Shown here in pieces: positions 31,597 through 40,119 of a DNA stretch of 43,582 nucleotides. The position numbers and the translations under genes are program-made. The stretch covers positions 1 through 43,582 of the forward strand of contig JAPKDW010000005.1 in NCBI GenBank assembly GCA_028822375.1. The letters run 5' to 3'. Positions within the stretch are counted from its first letter, which is position 1. Every line of letters starts with the position of its first letter. Below the pieces are notes generated by a model, which did no database searches, was not told where the DNA came from, and was given only the letters and a program-made list of their open reading frames with translations. This DNA is from Opitutaceae bacterium (GTDB taxonomy: Bacteria; Verrucomicrobiota; Verrucomicrobiia; Opitutales; Opitutaceae).

Positions 31597-32847
31597 ATGA
31601 CTCTTCCCCACGTAAATGCTCTGATAGTCGAATCCGACGGAGATCGAGCGACTCGTATATGCGCTCTATTAGAGGAGACGCTAGATCTGGCTATTCGTTG
31701 CAGGCAAGTGTCCTGTCTTTCCGAGGCGAAAAATCAACTGATAGAGATGTCCTGGAGTTTCGCTATTGTGCGTTTGCGTCTTCCCGATGCCAAGGGCCTT
31801 GAAGCCCTAGTCGAGGCTCGCACTCGGCAAAACGATCTGCCGGTAATCGCTATCCTTGAGGGGGACGATCCGGCGGCGGTAGTCGATGCTGCGAGGAGCT
31901 TGGCGAGTGAATGCCTTTTTTTTGAGGAAATCGATCAGGCGTCCTTGGGTCAGTCGATTCGGTTTGCTTTGGAACGTGGGGAAATGCTCAGGGAGCTACG
32001 AGAGCGGCAGAGCGTGCAGGTAGCAATTGACGATGAATCGAAGTATCGGGATTTGATTGATCGTATCGACGATGCAGTTTTGGTCGTTTCGGAGGGATTG
32101 GGTACGCTTTTGTTTGCGAACGAAACGGCCGAATCGTGGTTTGGAGAGACGGTTGGAGAGACGGTGGTAGATTTACTGGAGTATGATCTCCGCAAGGTGG
32201 ATTGCGTTGAAATGGAAATATCGATCAGGCATCCGCGAACTCCGAATGTAGCGTTGAAATCGAAATGCTTGGAATGGGCGGGGCAATCGGCCTGCATGAT
32301 TGTTTTGAAGGATATTTCGAAGCAGAAAGAAGCGGAAGAGGCTTACCGGAATAGCCTTCGACAGTTGGAGGTTATTGGCGACCTTGTTGAGTCCGTCGAA
32401 ATTCCAACGGAAGTTGCCGATGAGCCAGAATTGGCAGTGGAGGGTGATTCGTTAGGCCCTGGGAAAAACGCTGCATGCCGAGGTAAGGCGCTCGTCGTTG
32501 ACGACGAGGAAGTGTTACGAATGGTCTTGAAATCGATTCTTGGCTCGCTGGGCTACGAGACGATCGTCGCGAGCGACGGTTTGGAGGCGGTTCGAATGTA
32601 CGAGGAGAATAGCGATACAATTTCGCTGGCGATCGTCGACCTGAATATGCCCGGCCTTAATGGGGGCGAAGTGTTTCAGCGATTGCGGGAAGATGGACGG
32701 CGTATTCCTATTCTTGTGACCAGTGGAATAGATGATTTCGACACGCTTCCTTTCGATGATTTCGAAAAGGAGAACAGTCGTTTTCTTATGAAGCCATTCG
32801 GGGCTACTGACGTTCGCGAGGCGATTGATTTGCTGATCGGCAACTAA
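31597..32847 (+). CDS. receiver-PAS-receiver signalling protein with a degenerate first receiver
   Basis: 416 aa in three parts. Residues about 5-125 have a receiver fold, but the phospho-acceptor position is Arg59 (AIVRLRLPD where DLxLPD is usual) and the lysine of the K-P motif is replaced (CLFFEEID), so this is a pseudo-receiver. Residues about 145-260 form a PAS domain (YRDLIDRIDDAVLVVSEG to VLKDISKQKEAEEAYR). Residues about 290-416 are an intact receiver: VVDDEE, the phospho-Asp in IVDLNMPGLNG, the switch residue in VTSG and the Lys in MKPF. There is no histidine kinase, HTH, GGDEF or other output domain and no kinase neighbour, so it likely works through protein contact. The REC-PAS part looks like a hybrid kinase whose catalytic core was lost or never present. 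Confidence 0.85.
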   Translation: MTLPHVNALIVESDGDRATRICALLEETLDLAIRCRQVSCLSEAKNQLIEMSWSFAIVRLRLPDAKGLEALVEARTRQNDLPVIAILEGDDPAAVVDAARSLASECLFFEEIDQASLGQSIRFALERGEMLRELRERQSVQVAIDDESKYRDLIDRIDDAVLVVSEGLGTLLFANETAESWFGETVGETVVDLLEYDLRKVDCVEMEISIRHPRTPNVALKSKCLEWAGQSACMIVLKDISKQKEAEEAYRNSLRQLEVIGDLVESVEIPTEVADEPELAVEGDSLGPGKNAACRGKALVVDDEEVLRMVLKSILGSLGYETIVASDGLEAVRMYEENSDTISLAIVDLNMPGLNGGEVFQRLREDGRRIPILVTSGIDDFDTLPFDDFEKENSRFLMKPFGATDVREAIDLLIGN

Positions 32848-32880
32848 ATGGTCGACGTTGCTTCGTAAGGTGGGCTTCGA

Positions 32881-33420
32881 TCAGGCAGCGTTGAATGTAT
32901 TCAGAATTAGGTATACGAGTATCCCTGTTACCGAAACGTACATCCAGATCGGGAAGGTCCATTTTGCGATTCGCTTATGTCTATCGTAGCGCTTCGTTTT
33001 TGCGAACCATAGGGTAAGGAAAATCAGCGGCACCACGACTACGGAGAGTAGGATGTGGGATATTAGAATGAAAAAATAGATGGGTCTGATTATCCCTTCT
33101 CCAAGAAATTTAGTGTTGCCGTGGTAATGGTGATAGATGATGTAAAGTATGAGGAATACGGCTGAAGAAACAGTCGCCGAAATCATAGAGGCGATATGAA
33201 CCCGTTTAATACCTCGCTTGATCGCAACGAGACCGACGGCTAAGCAGCAGGCCGAAACCGCGTTCAGGGACGCTAATATAGTAGGCAAGGTTTTTACCCA
33301 GCCAGCATCGCTATAGGCGGGAGTTTTGAAATAAATCAACCAGAATAGAAATGCCAAGATGGCGAAGCTGATTCCTATGATTGGGCCGATTGCCTTGCTT
33401 GATTGCTCGTCCGGATTCAT
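32881..33420 (-). CDS. DUF420 family membrane protein
   Basis: 179 aa with about five membrane helices. The signature block is YHHYHGNTKFLGEG followed by IRPIYFFILISHILLS, as in DUF420 proteins (YozB/CtaM-like). Histidines in the membrane-flanking loops recall haem or metal handling. Some family members help cytochrome oxidase assembly, but that role is not shown here. It lies 41 nt downstream of the pdhC stop on the same strand and may be the last gene of that transcript. No oxidase gene is in the window. It is convergent with the receiver-PAS-receiver gene, with a 33-nt gap. Confidence 0.85.
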   Translation of the reverse strand: MNPDEQSSKAIGPIIGISFAILAFLFWLIYFKTPAYSDAGWVKTLPTILASLNAVSACCLAVGLVAIKRGIKRVHIASMISATVSSAVFLILYIIYHHYHGNTKFLGEGIIRPIYFFILISHILLSVVVVPLIFLTLWFAKTKRYDRHKRIAKWTFPIWMYVSVTGILVYLILNTFNAA

Positions 33421-33461
33421 GTCGTTCTGTTGCCAATACTGTTTGGTAATGCCTTGGGAAA

Positions 33462-34760
33462 TTAGATGAGAGTCAAGGCGGGGTTTTCAATAATGGTCTT
33501 CAGAGCTTGGAGAAATTGAGCGCCGACGACTCCATCTACGACTCGATGGTCGCAGCTGAGGCCGATCCTCATTATCTGGCCGATCGCAATTTCGCCGTTG
33601 GCGTCAACCACTGGGCGAGCAACGGTCGCTCCGACTGAGAGGATGCCAGCGTTGGGTGTATTGATGATTCCGTAGAATCCGGTTACGCCGAACATGCCGA
33701 GGTTGGTTACGGTGAAAGTGCTGTCCGACATTTCGTTGGGCGCGAGTTTCTTGGAGCGTGATTTGCCGATGAGTTCCTTCGCCTCTAGGGCGATGGTCTT
33801 GAGCCCCTTGGCGTCAGCATCGCGGATTACTGGTGTAAGGAGACCGTCATCGATAGCAACGCCGAAGGAAATATTGACTGCCGAGTGTTGTCTTATAGTG
33901 GTTTCGTTCCAGGAGCGATTCATCTCGGGAACGCGCCTGAGAGCTTCGGTTGCTGCTTTGAGAATGAAATCGTTAACGGAGAATTTTACGCCGCCTTGTT
34001 CGGGCGAGAGTTCAGAGAGCTCTGAGTTGAGTTGTTTGCGCAGCTCTAGCAAGGCTGCGACGTCGACCTCGGTTTCGAGATAAAAGTGGGGCGTGGTCGT
34101 TTTGCTTTCGAGGAGACGCTGGGCGATAACGGCCCTCATTTGGGAAACGGGCAGATCTTTCTCTTCGGCGATTCCAGCCGAAACGATCGCGGATGAATCT
34201 GGGGCTGCCGGCTTTTTCACGGTAGTGGATTTGGAGGAGGTTGGATTTGCTGCGAGGACGTCCTTTTTGACGATGCGTCCATTGGGACCGCTACCAGTTA
34301 CATTCGCTAGATCGATGCTCTTTTGAGCGGCGAGTTTTTTTGCGAGCGGGGAGGCTTTGATGGCTGGACCGTCACCTTGCGGTTTTGGTTCGGCTGGAGC
34401 TTCGGCGGTTGGCTCGGCTTCGACTGCTTCCGCTTCTTCGCTAGTTGCTTCTTCTGTCTCGGCTGCTTCTGTTTCCGCGGGCGCATCCGCTGCGGGTAGG
34501 GAACTACTGTCGAAGGTTTCGCCGGCTTCTCCTACTGCTGCTATTGGAGATCCGACGGGCACTTGGCCTCCCGCGGGTACGATTTGCTTGAGCAAAACGC
34601 CTTCGTCGAAAACTTCCAGTTCCATGGTTGCTTTGTCCGTTTCGATTTCCGCGATGATGTCGCCGGATTCGATGGAATCGCCTTCGTTTTTCAACCAGCT
34701 AGCGACAGTTCCCACGGTCATGGTGTCGCTGAGTTTAGGCATATCGATTGTTGTAGCCAT
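33462..34760 (-). CDS. pdhC: pyruvate dehydrogenase E2, dihydrolipoamide acetyltransferase
   Basis: 432 aa. One lipoyl domain (1-78) has its lipoyl lysine in ETDKATMEL. An Ala/Glu/Pro-rich swinging linker follows (about 88-130). The peripheral subunit-binding domain is KASPLAKKLAAQ to GRIVKKDVLAA. A C-terminal acyltransferase domain carries the catalytic DHRVVDGVVGA (HxxxDG). It moves the acetyl group from E1 to CoA. A single lipoyl domain is typical of alpha-proteobacterial and mitochondrial-like complexes, as are the split E1 subunits encoded upstream. An E3 gene (dihydrolipoamide dehydrogenase) is not in the window. Confidence 0.95.
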   Translation of the reverse strand: MATTIDMPKLSDTMTVGTVASWLKNEGDSIESGDIIAEIETDKATMELEVFDEGVLLKQIVPAGGQVPVGSPIAAVGEAGETFDSSSLPAADAPAETEAAETEEATSEEAEAVEAEPTAEAPAEPKPQGDGPAIKASPLAKKLAAQKSIDLANVTGSGPNGRIVKKDVLAANPTSSKSTTVKKPAAPDSSAIVSAGIAEEKDLPVSQMRAVIAQRLLESKTTTPHFYLETEVDVAALLELRKQLNSELSELSPEQGGVKFSVNDFILKAATEALRRVPEMNRSWNETTIRQHSAVNISFGVAIDDGLLTPVIRDADAKGLKTIALEAKELIGKSRSKKLAPNEMSDSTFTVTNLGMFGVTGFYGIINTPNAGILSVGATVARPVVDANGEIAIGQIMRIGLSCDHRVVDGVVGAQFLQALKTIIENPALTLI

Positions 34761-34803
34761 AGAGAAAGATGCAGAGTTTTTGAATTAGAAAGAGTAGCGA
34801 AGC

Positions 34804-35778
34804 TTAGCAGATTTCGAGAACTTTTTTGACGACGACATCCGCTTGTGGAAGCTGTTTTTTTTCGAGCGGCGGGCTGTATACGGCAGGTGCGTCGATTGCC
34901 GAAATCCGTTGAACTGGCGCGTCAAGATAGTCGAATGCCTGGTTTTGGATAAGGTAGGCTATTTGTGCGTCGACGCCGCAGAAAGGTTTATTTTCTTCCA
35001 CGAGAACTGCGCGGCTCGTTTTCTTGACCGAGTCGACGATGGTTTTTTCGTCGAGCGGGCGAATGGATCGGAGGTCGACTACCTCTGCGTCAATGCCATG
35101 TTCCGCTTTTAGGATTTCCGCAGCTTCGAGACAGACAATGACGGATGGCCCGTGGGCGATGAGGGAGACGTCCGTGCCTTCGCGTTTGACGTCGGCTTTG
35201 CCTAGCGGGATGACGTATTCTTCTTCGGGTACCTCTCCCGTACTGTTGTACAGTATTGTACTTTCCATGACGTAGACGGGGTCGTTGTCGCGGATCGCTG
35301 CTTTGAGCAGGCCTTTGGCATCGTATGCGGTTACTGGACACACGACTTTGAGCCCGGGTGTATTCGCGATGAAGTTTTCCGGAGTGTGCGAGTGCGTTGC
35401 TCCGACTCCTGTGCCTCCGTTGGCGGGGCCTCTAATTACGATTGGAACGTTGATCTTCCCACCGGACATGTAGCGTACGCTGGCGGCGTTGTTGATGATC
35501 TGGTCCCATGCGACGTAGGCGAAGCTCCAGAACATGAGTTCCATAACTGGGCGTATCCCTAACATGGACGCACCGATACCCATGCCAATAAATCCGGCTT
35601 CGCTGATCGGCGCGTCGACGATGCGCTTTGGGCCAAATTGGGCGAGGAGACCTTCGGTGACCTTGTAGGCTCCATTGTATTGCGCGACCTCTTCCCCGAT
35701 GATGACGACGTTTTCGTCTCGTTCGAGTTCTTCGATCATCGCGTCTTTGAGCGCTTGGCGGTAACTGATTTTAGACAT
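34804..35778 (-). CDS. pdhB: pyruvate dehydrogenase E1 beta subunit
   Basis: 324 aa transketolase-like beta subunit. Typical blocks: MSKISYRQALKDAMIEE at the start, GEEVAQYNGAYKVTEGL, DAPISEAGFIGMGIGA, and GGTGVGATHSH. A C-terminal transketolase domain (about 200-320) carries VVDLRSIRPLDEKTIVDS. With PdhA it forms the alpha2beta2 thiamine-diphosphate decarboxylase that acetylates the E2 lipoyl group. It lies between pdhA and pdhC with gaps of about 45 nt each, consistent with one operon. Confidence 0.95.
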   Translation of the reverse strand: MSKISYRQALKDAMIEELERDENVVIIGEEVAQYNGAYKVTEGLLAQFGPKRIVDAPISEAGFIGMGIGASMLGIRPVMELMFWSFAYVAWDQIINNAASVRYMSGGKINVPIVIRGPANGGTGVGATHSHTPENFIANTPGLKVVCPVTAYDAKGLLKAAIRDNDPVYVMESTILYNSTGEVPEEEYVIPLGKADVKREGTDVSLIAHGPSVIVCLEAAEILKAEHGIDAEVVDLRSIRPLDEKTIVDSVKKTSRAVLVEENKPFCGVDAQIAYLIQNQAFDYLDAPVQRISAIDAPAVYSPPLEKKQLPQADVVVKKVLEIC

Positions 35779-35825
35779 TTAAAAATCCTTTTGTATGCAA
35801 ATTGTATTCAATAGTCTTCGACGAC

Positions 35826-36941
35826 TCAATCGTTGAAGAATATGCGACCTTCCGACAGCTTTTGGTCAGGATGGTCTTCTTCCCAATAGACGTCCTTGAG
35901 AATATCGCTCTCGGGAGGGAAGGGGCTTTCGTCCGCGAATTTTGCGGATTCTTCGGCTTCGGCTTTGGCGGCGAGGTCGATCTCTTTCATTCCTTCGTCG
36001 GTGAGTAACTTGGCGTCGAGCAAGTATTCGCGATACAGGGACAGGGGATCGTGATTCTTTCTATAGTCGTCGATCTCTTCTTTTGTGCGGTACTTCTTGT
36101 GGTTGGCGTCGGCGATTGAATGTCCTTGGTAGCGGTAGGTGTGAATTTCGAGGAGGGAAGGTTTGGATTCTTCGCGGGCGAGATCCATGGCTTTCTTTAC
36201 GCCTTCACGAATGTCGAAGATGGATTCTCCGTTGATGTGAGCCCAGTTCATCGAGTAGCCCTCTGCTCTGGCGGCCAATCCTAGATCGGGATGCATGCTG
36301 GAGCGCTCTTGCGAGGTTCCCATGGAGTAGCCGTTGTTTTCGATGATGTAAACGACTGGCAAATCCCAGAGAGATGCGATGTTTAGCGATTCGTGAAAGG
36401 CTCCTTGATTGATGGCTCCGTCACCGAGGAAGCAAAGGGCGCAGCCTTTCTTGCCTTGATATTTTAGGCCATAGGCGAGTCCGGCTCCGAGCGGGGTCTG
36501 TCCGGCTACGATACCGTGGCCTCCCCAGTAATTCTTGCTTGGATCGAAGTAGTGCATCGATCCGCCTTTTCCTTTGGAGCATCCGGTGCTTTTGCCGAAG
36601 AGTTCGGCCATGCACTCATTCATATTCATGCCGACAGCCAATGCATGCCCGTGATCGCGGTAGGCCGTGATCACATGGTCGTTTTCTCCCATGAGGGAAA
36701 TGCTTCCGACGGCGATGGATTCTTGTCCGATGTAGAGATGCAAAAAACCTGCGATCCTACCCTGCTGGTAGGCTCGGAGAGATCGTTCTTCGAAACGGCG
36801 GATGCGGACCATCTCGCGGTAGAAGCCGATCAGTTCGTCTTTGGATAAGTCGGCATTTGCTGGAGACTTGGCGTCTTTGGCTAGAATCGCTTTTGTCGGT
36901 TTTTGACGGTTGGTCGTTTTTGAAATGGATGATTTAGTCAC
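35826..36941 (-). CDS. pdhA: pyruvate dehydrogenase E1 alpha subunit
   Basis: About 371 aa. The thiamine-diphosphate motif is GDGAINQGAFHESLNIA to IIENN. The substrate block RDHGHALAVGMN and the phosphorylation-loop-like YRYQGHSIAD are as in split-type E1 alpha. IRRFEERSLRAYQQGRIAGFLH is the family N-terminal core. The start is uncertain. GTG 36941 gives a short Lys/Ser-rich lead (MTKSSISKTTNRQKP) and is chosen. ATG 37004 and TTG 37031, which overlaps the Nudix stop, would add 21-30 residues of no recognisable homology. First gene of the pdhA-pdhB-pdhC run. Confidence 0.93.
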   Translation of the reverse strand: MTKSSISKTTNRQKPTKAILAKDAKSPANADLSKDELIGFYREMVRIRRFEERSLRAYQQGRIAGFLHLYIGQESIAVGSISLMGENDHVITAYRDHGHALAVGMNMNECMAELFGKSTGCSKGKGGSMHYFDPSKNYWGGHGIVAGQTPLGAGLAYGLKYQGKKGCALCFLGDGAINQGAFHESLNIASLWDLPVVYIIENNGYSMGTSQERSSMHPDLGLAARAEGYSMNWAHINGESIFDIREGVKKAMDLAREESKPSLLEIHTYRYQGHSIADANHKKYRTKEEIDDYRKNHDPLSLYREYLLDAKLLTDEGMKEIDLAAKAEAEESAKFADESPFPPESDILKDVYWEEDHPDQKLSEGRIFFND

Positions 36942-37027
36942 AATTTGCGTTTTTCGGTCTTTGCGGAGAACATGAGTTGAAAAAGACGCGTTGATCAAGG
37001 GCATACCGACATTCGGAAGCGAACTCC

Positions 37028-37570
37028 TCAATAGAGGAGGGTATCCGGGGGGTAGGCTGATGCTGGGGCGTCGTTTAAGGCTCCTTTAACTGCTTGCTCT
37101 ATAATGATTTCAAGAGCTTGGTCAGGCCCGCAGTTGGCTCGGGCGGAGACAAAGCCGTGGCGGTGTTTGTCGTAGATGGCCCAAAGTCCTTCCCGGTCGG
37201 TTTCGGGTATCGGCAGCGTTTCGATGGCTTCTCTAGAGAAAAATGAGAATTGTCCTTCGTCAATCGTATCGGGGAGCTTGGCGATCGGGGTGTGGCAATC
37301 GAAGAGGAACATAAGCCAGTGATTGCTGCCCTCGTAGGCCTTCTCGGCGATCATACAAAATAGGTGAAGCTGGGAACTATCGATTTGCAACCCGACTTCT
37401 TCGAAGGTTTCACGGACCGCGCATTCGTGCGGGGATTCGCCGCTGTCCATCTCGAGTTTTCCGCCGATGGGGCTCCAGAGCCCCTTGTTGGGCGCTTTTT
37501 CCCGCTGGATCATGAGGAATTCGCCTGCTGCGTTACGGATGAAGACTAGGACGCTGATTTTGTAGTGCAT
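37028..37570 (-). CDS. Nudix hydrolase
   Basis: 180 aa from ATG 37570 (MHYKISVLVFI); ATG 37639 would add 23 basic residues. The Nudix box reads GGKLEMDSGESPHECAVRE then TFEEVGL: the ExxxxxxxREUxEExGU half is exact, while the first half has two extra residues between the glycine and glutamate. It should hydrolyse a nucleoside diphosphate linked to some group; the substrate is unknown. The C-terminal segment (about 130-180) is unremarkable. It precedes pdhA on the same strand, possibly in the same transcript. Confidence 0.87.
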   Translation of the reverse strand: MHYKISVLVFIRNAAGEFLMIQREKAPNKGLWSPIGGKLEMDSGESPHECAVRETFEEVGLQIDSSQLHLFCMIAEKAYEGSNHWLMFLFDCHTPIAKLPDTIDEGQFSFFSREAIETLPIPETDREGLWAIYDKHRHGFVSARANCGPDQALEIIIEQAVKGALNDAPASAYPPDTLLY

Positions 37571-37688
37571 GATGATTGGAAGATTACGGTTTCGTTCTTT
37601 CTTGCGCCGTTTGAGGGCTATTCGAGAAAAATCTTCCATTTTCGCGCTAAGGCTTGCCGATGAATGAGTCTCGATCTAAGGTCGAAGG

Positions 37689-38294
37689 ATGTCACTGATC
37701 CCACGAATGTTGCTCGCTCTGGTCTCGGCTTCCCTGATAAATGCGTCTGGGGCGTTTGCTTCGGTATCGGTTCGTGACGTGGAATTCAATCGAGTGGACG
37801 ATCAAACGAGCTCGGATGATTGGCTGGAGTGCTCGATTGAGGTTGAAGTCCGGCGAGATACTCAGGACCTCACGCGGAGGCGACCCGACTACGTAGATGA
37901 TCTGGTTGTAGAGCTTATGCTCGGGGTAGAGTCGAATGTCAGAGGGCAAAATGGATTCGAATTTTTTGAGGCGGAAGCTGCTTTGGTTTCATTGAAGGAA
38001 GGGAGGCACTTGGTCCGTTTCTATCTTCCACCGGAAATCGTTGAGAGAGATAGTGTTAGAAATGAAGTGCATTCTTTTTTGATTCGTCTAACGCGTTCGG
38101 GTACGGTGGTAGAGGAACAGGTTTCAAGGGAATTGGAAGGAACCAATGTGCTCGATAGCTTTCTAAATCGGGTAGATTCGGAGGCTGCGCACAACAATGG
38201 CATTTTGCTTCCTCAATTTAAGACGCCTTTTCGCATCGCATATCCTGGTAAAACCCCGAGTTTTAGGGATTCAGGCGATCGTGTCGGAGAATAA
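37689..38294 (+). CDS. Amuc_1102-like pilus-locus exported protein
   Basis: 201 aa. A signal peptide (MSLIPRMLLALVSASLINASGAFA) is followed by a beta-rich domain with alternating hydrophobic strands (WLECSIEVEV, DDLVVELMLG, LVRFYLPPEIV, HSFLIRLTRSG), in keeping with the Ig-like fold known for Amuc_1102. The assignment rests on weak sequence resemblance plus position: it opens the run whose next four genes resemble Amuc_1101, 1100, 1099 and 1098. It is probably periplasmic or surface-exposed. The C-terminal 30 residues are polar and loop-like. It is divergent from the Nudix gene. A 119-nt gap with an A/T-rich stretch separates it from the PilM-like gene. Confidence 0.7.
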   Translation: MSLIPRMLLALVSASLINASGAFASVSVRDVEFNRVDDQTSSDDWLECSIEVEVRRDTQDLTRRRPDYVDDLVVELMLGVESNVRGQNGFEFFEAEAALVSLKEGRHLVRFYLPPEIVERDSVRNEVHSFLIRLTRSGTVVEEQVSRELEGTNVLDSFLNRVDSEAAHNNGILLPQFKTPFRIAYPGKTPSFRDSGDRVGE

Positions 38295-38413
38295 GGGTAA
38301 TTACTAGCGCTGCTTCAGGCGGCCTATGGTTCGTTTTCGTATAAAGGCTTGATACTTGTCCGTTTTTTCTTGTACCGGATAGGCAAATATCAAAATATAG
38401 TAAATATACCTAC

Positions 38414-40108
38414 ATGAGACCTCCTCATTACTTAGTCATTAGTTGTGGTTCTAGTCATATTGCCGCGGTTCATCTTTCGATGAATACGAGTGGTCGATGT
38501 GAGTTGGAAAACTATTGGATCAAGGAAGTGGAGCTTTCGCTGAACGAGCCGTTGCTTTGGCTGAAGGCGGTATCGCAGTCTTTCGAGGAGATTCGTTTGA
38601 AGTTTAAGGAAGTCTCTCCGGTCGGTTATTCGCTTCCGGGAAATCTGATTCTGACGAAATATCTGAAGATTCCTCAGGCATCGATGAAGAAGCGCGATAA
38701 GATCGTCGCTTTCGAAGCGAAGCAGAACATTCCGTATCCGATTGGCGAAGTCGCCTGGGACGATTGTCTAATAGACGAAGGAGATTTGGATATCGAAACA
38801 CTTATTGCGGCGTCGAAGATTGAATTGGTCGAATCGCTTTCTCGCTATGGCAAGGAGGCGAAAATGGATCCGGATTTGATCGAGCCGGCGTTTGTGGGGC
38901 TTATCAATTGCTTTCGTTTTAATGAGCCGCAAATCGACGGTTGCACGCTTTTGCTTTCGATTGGCGCGAAATCGACGGATATCATTTTCTTTAATGGGTC
39001 GGACTTCTATTCGCGCAATGTATCGCTTGGCGGCAATACGGTGACGCAGGAAATGCGAAGCGCGTTGGATTTGCCATTCGAAGACGCGGAGAGGATTAAG
39101 CGTTTGGCAATCGCAGGCGATCCGCTTCCGACCGGCGAGCATATAGCATTCGAAGAAGCCCAGAAGGCGTTTCTGAAACGCTTAAACGTAGAGATCTCCC
39201 GGACTCAAGCGATATACAAGAATCATGGATACGAAGACGAACCGATTCGCTGCCGTTTGTCGGGCGGCGGCTCATTGCTTCCGAGCATCGAAAGTACATT
39301 GAACAATCGATTGGGAATACCGGTCGAGCGCTTCGATCCGCTCAAGCGCATTCGCGTGGGACGAGATTGTCCAGAGGGAGCATTGGAAATCGACAAGGCG
39401 TTTTTGAGCGAAGCGATGGGCGTGGCTATTGGACGTTTTCTGCCTGATTCTCCGGAGATCAATCTGCTGCCGCGCAGCATTGTTTGGCAACGCCGTTTCA
39501 AGCGGCAGCAACCGTATTTTCTAGCTGCAGGATTGGTCGCGTGCGCCGCCGTAGCGTTACCTTTGGTTAATACGAACCTTTCTTTGCAGCGCTATCGAGA
39601 AGAGATTCAAAATTTGGATACTAATATTGCTCCTCTTCGCGAATTAAACGCCAAGATTGCCGAAAGGATTGAGGAAATCGAGAAACTAAGGGGTGTGATT
39701 CACGATGCGAATGAAGTTTCTTTGGCCCGTTCGAATTGGATGCGGTTTTTGAATGACATACCGGCGCGGTTGGATGAGGTGGAAGATGTCTGGTTGGACC
39801 GAATTGAAATCGTCCGATCGGATACGCAGTCGGGCAGTCCTTCGAATCGCTTTAACTCCTCTAGAGGGAAAGCGACGAAGCCAGTGTCCGAAGTTTTGAA
39901 ATTGCGTTTGGAGGGGCGGCTTTTGGACGTTTCGAATCCGCTTTCGACTGTGAGTCAGGAATCGAATAAACGGGTTTCGGCTTTATTGGAAAGCTTCGCC
40001 GCTTCGGAGTTTATAGACCACTTGGAAAACGAGCGCTTCTATAATAATCTGCCAGGTATTTTGAAATTCAACTTTACCTTGGTCGTCGATTCGACTCGAC
40101 CCTTATAG
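38414..40108 (+). CDS. PilM-PilN fusion, Amuc_1101-like
   Basis: 564 aa. Residues 1-350 are an actin-like ATPase domain of the PilM/FtsA group: VISCGSSHIAAV phosphate-1, LLSIGAKSTDIIF phosphate-2 and RLSGGGSLLPSI adenosine motif, plus a KIVAFEAKQNIPYP segment typical of PilM. At residue 349 the chain continues with INLLPRSIVWQRR, the N-terminal PilN signature (INLLP plus basic residues), then a membrane helix (about 368-387), a coiled coil (390-430) and a PilN-like periplasmic domain. So two proteins that bind each other in type IV pilus machines are one chain here. The upstream DNA is A/T-rich (AAATATCAAAATATAG), probably promoter-bearing. The next gene follows after 11 nt. Confidence 0.88.
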   Translation: MRPPHYLVISCGSSHIAAVHLSMNTSGRCELENYWIKEVELSLNEPLLWLKAVSQSFEEIRLKFKEVSPVGYSLPGNLILTKYLKIPQASMKKRDKIVAFEAKQNIPYPIGEVAWDDCLIDEGDLDIETLIAASKIELVESLSRYGKEAKMDPDLIEPAFVGLINCFRFNEPQIDGCTLLLSIGAKSTDIIFFNGSDFYSRNVSLGGNTVTQEMRSALDLPFEDAERIKRLAIAGDPLPTGEHIAFEEAQKAFLKRLNVEISRTQAIYKNHGYEDEPIRCRLSGGGSLLPSIESTLNNRLGIPVERFDPLKRIRVGRDCPEGALEIDKAFLSEAMGVAIGRFLPDSPEINLLPRSIVWQRRFKRQQPYFLAAGLVACAAVALPLVNTNLSLQRYREEIQNLDTNIAPLRELNAKIAERIEEIEKLRGVIHDANEVSLARSNWMRFLNDIPARLDEVEDVWLDRIEIVRSDTQSGSPSNRFNSSRGKATKPVSEVLKLRLEGRLLDVSNPLSTVSQESNKRVSALLESFAASEFIDHLENERFYNNLPGILKFNFTLVVDSTRPL

Positions 40109-40119
40109 CTTTATATTAA

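Noticed and set aside
34357-34788. 143-aa Ala/Ser-rich plus-strand ORF
   Set aside because: It is the antisense of the Ala/Glu/Pro linker of the E2 gene; low complexity explains the open frame.
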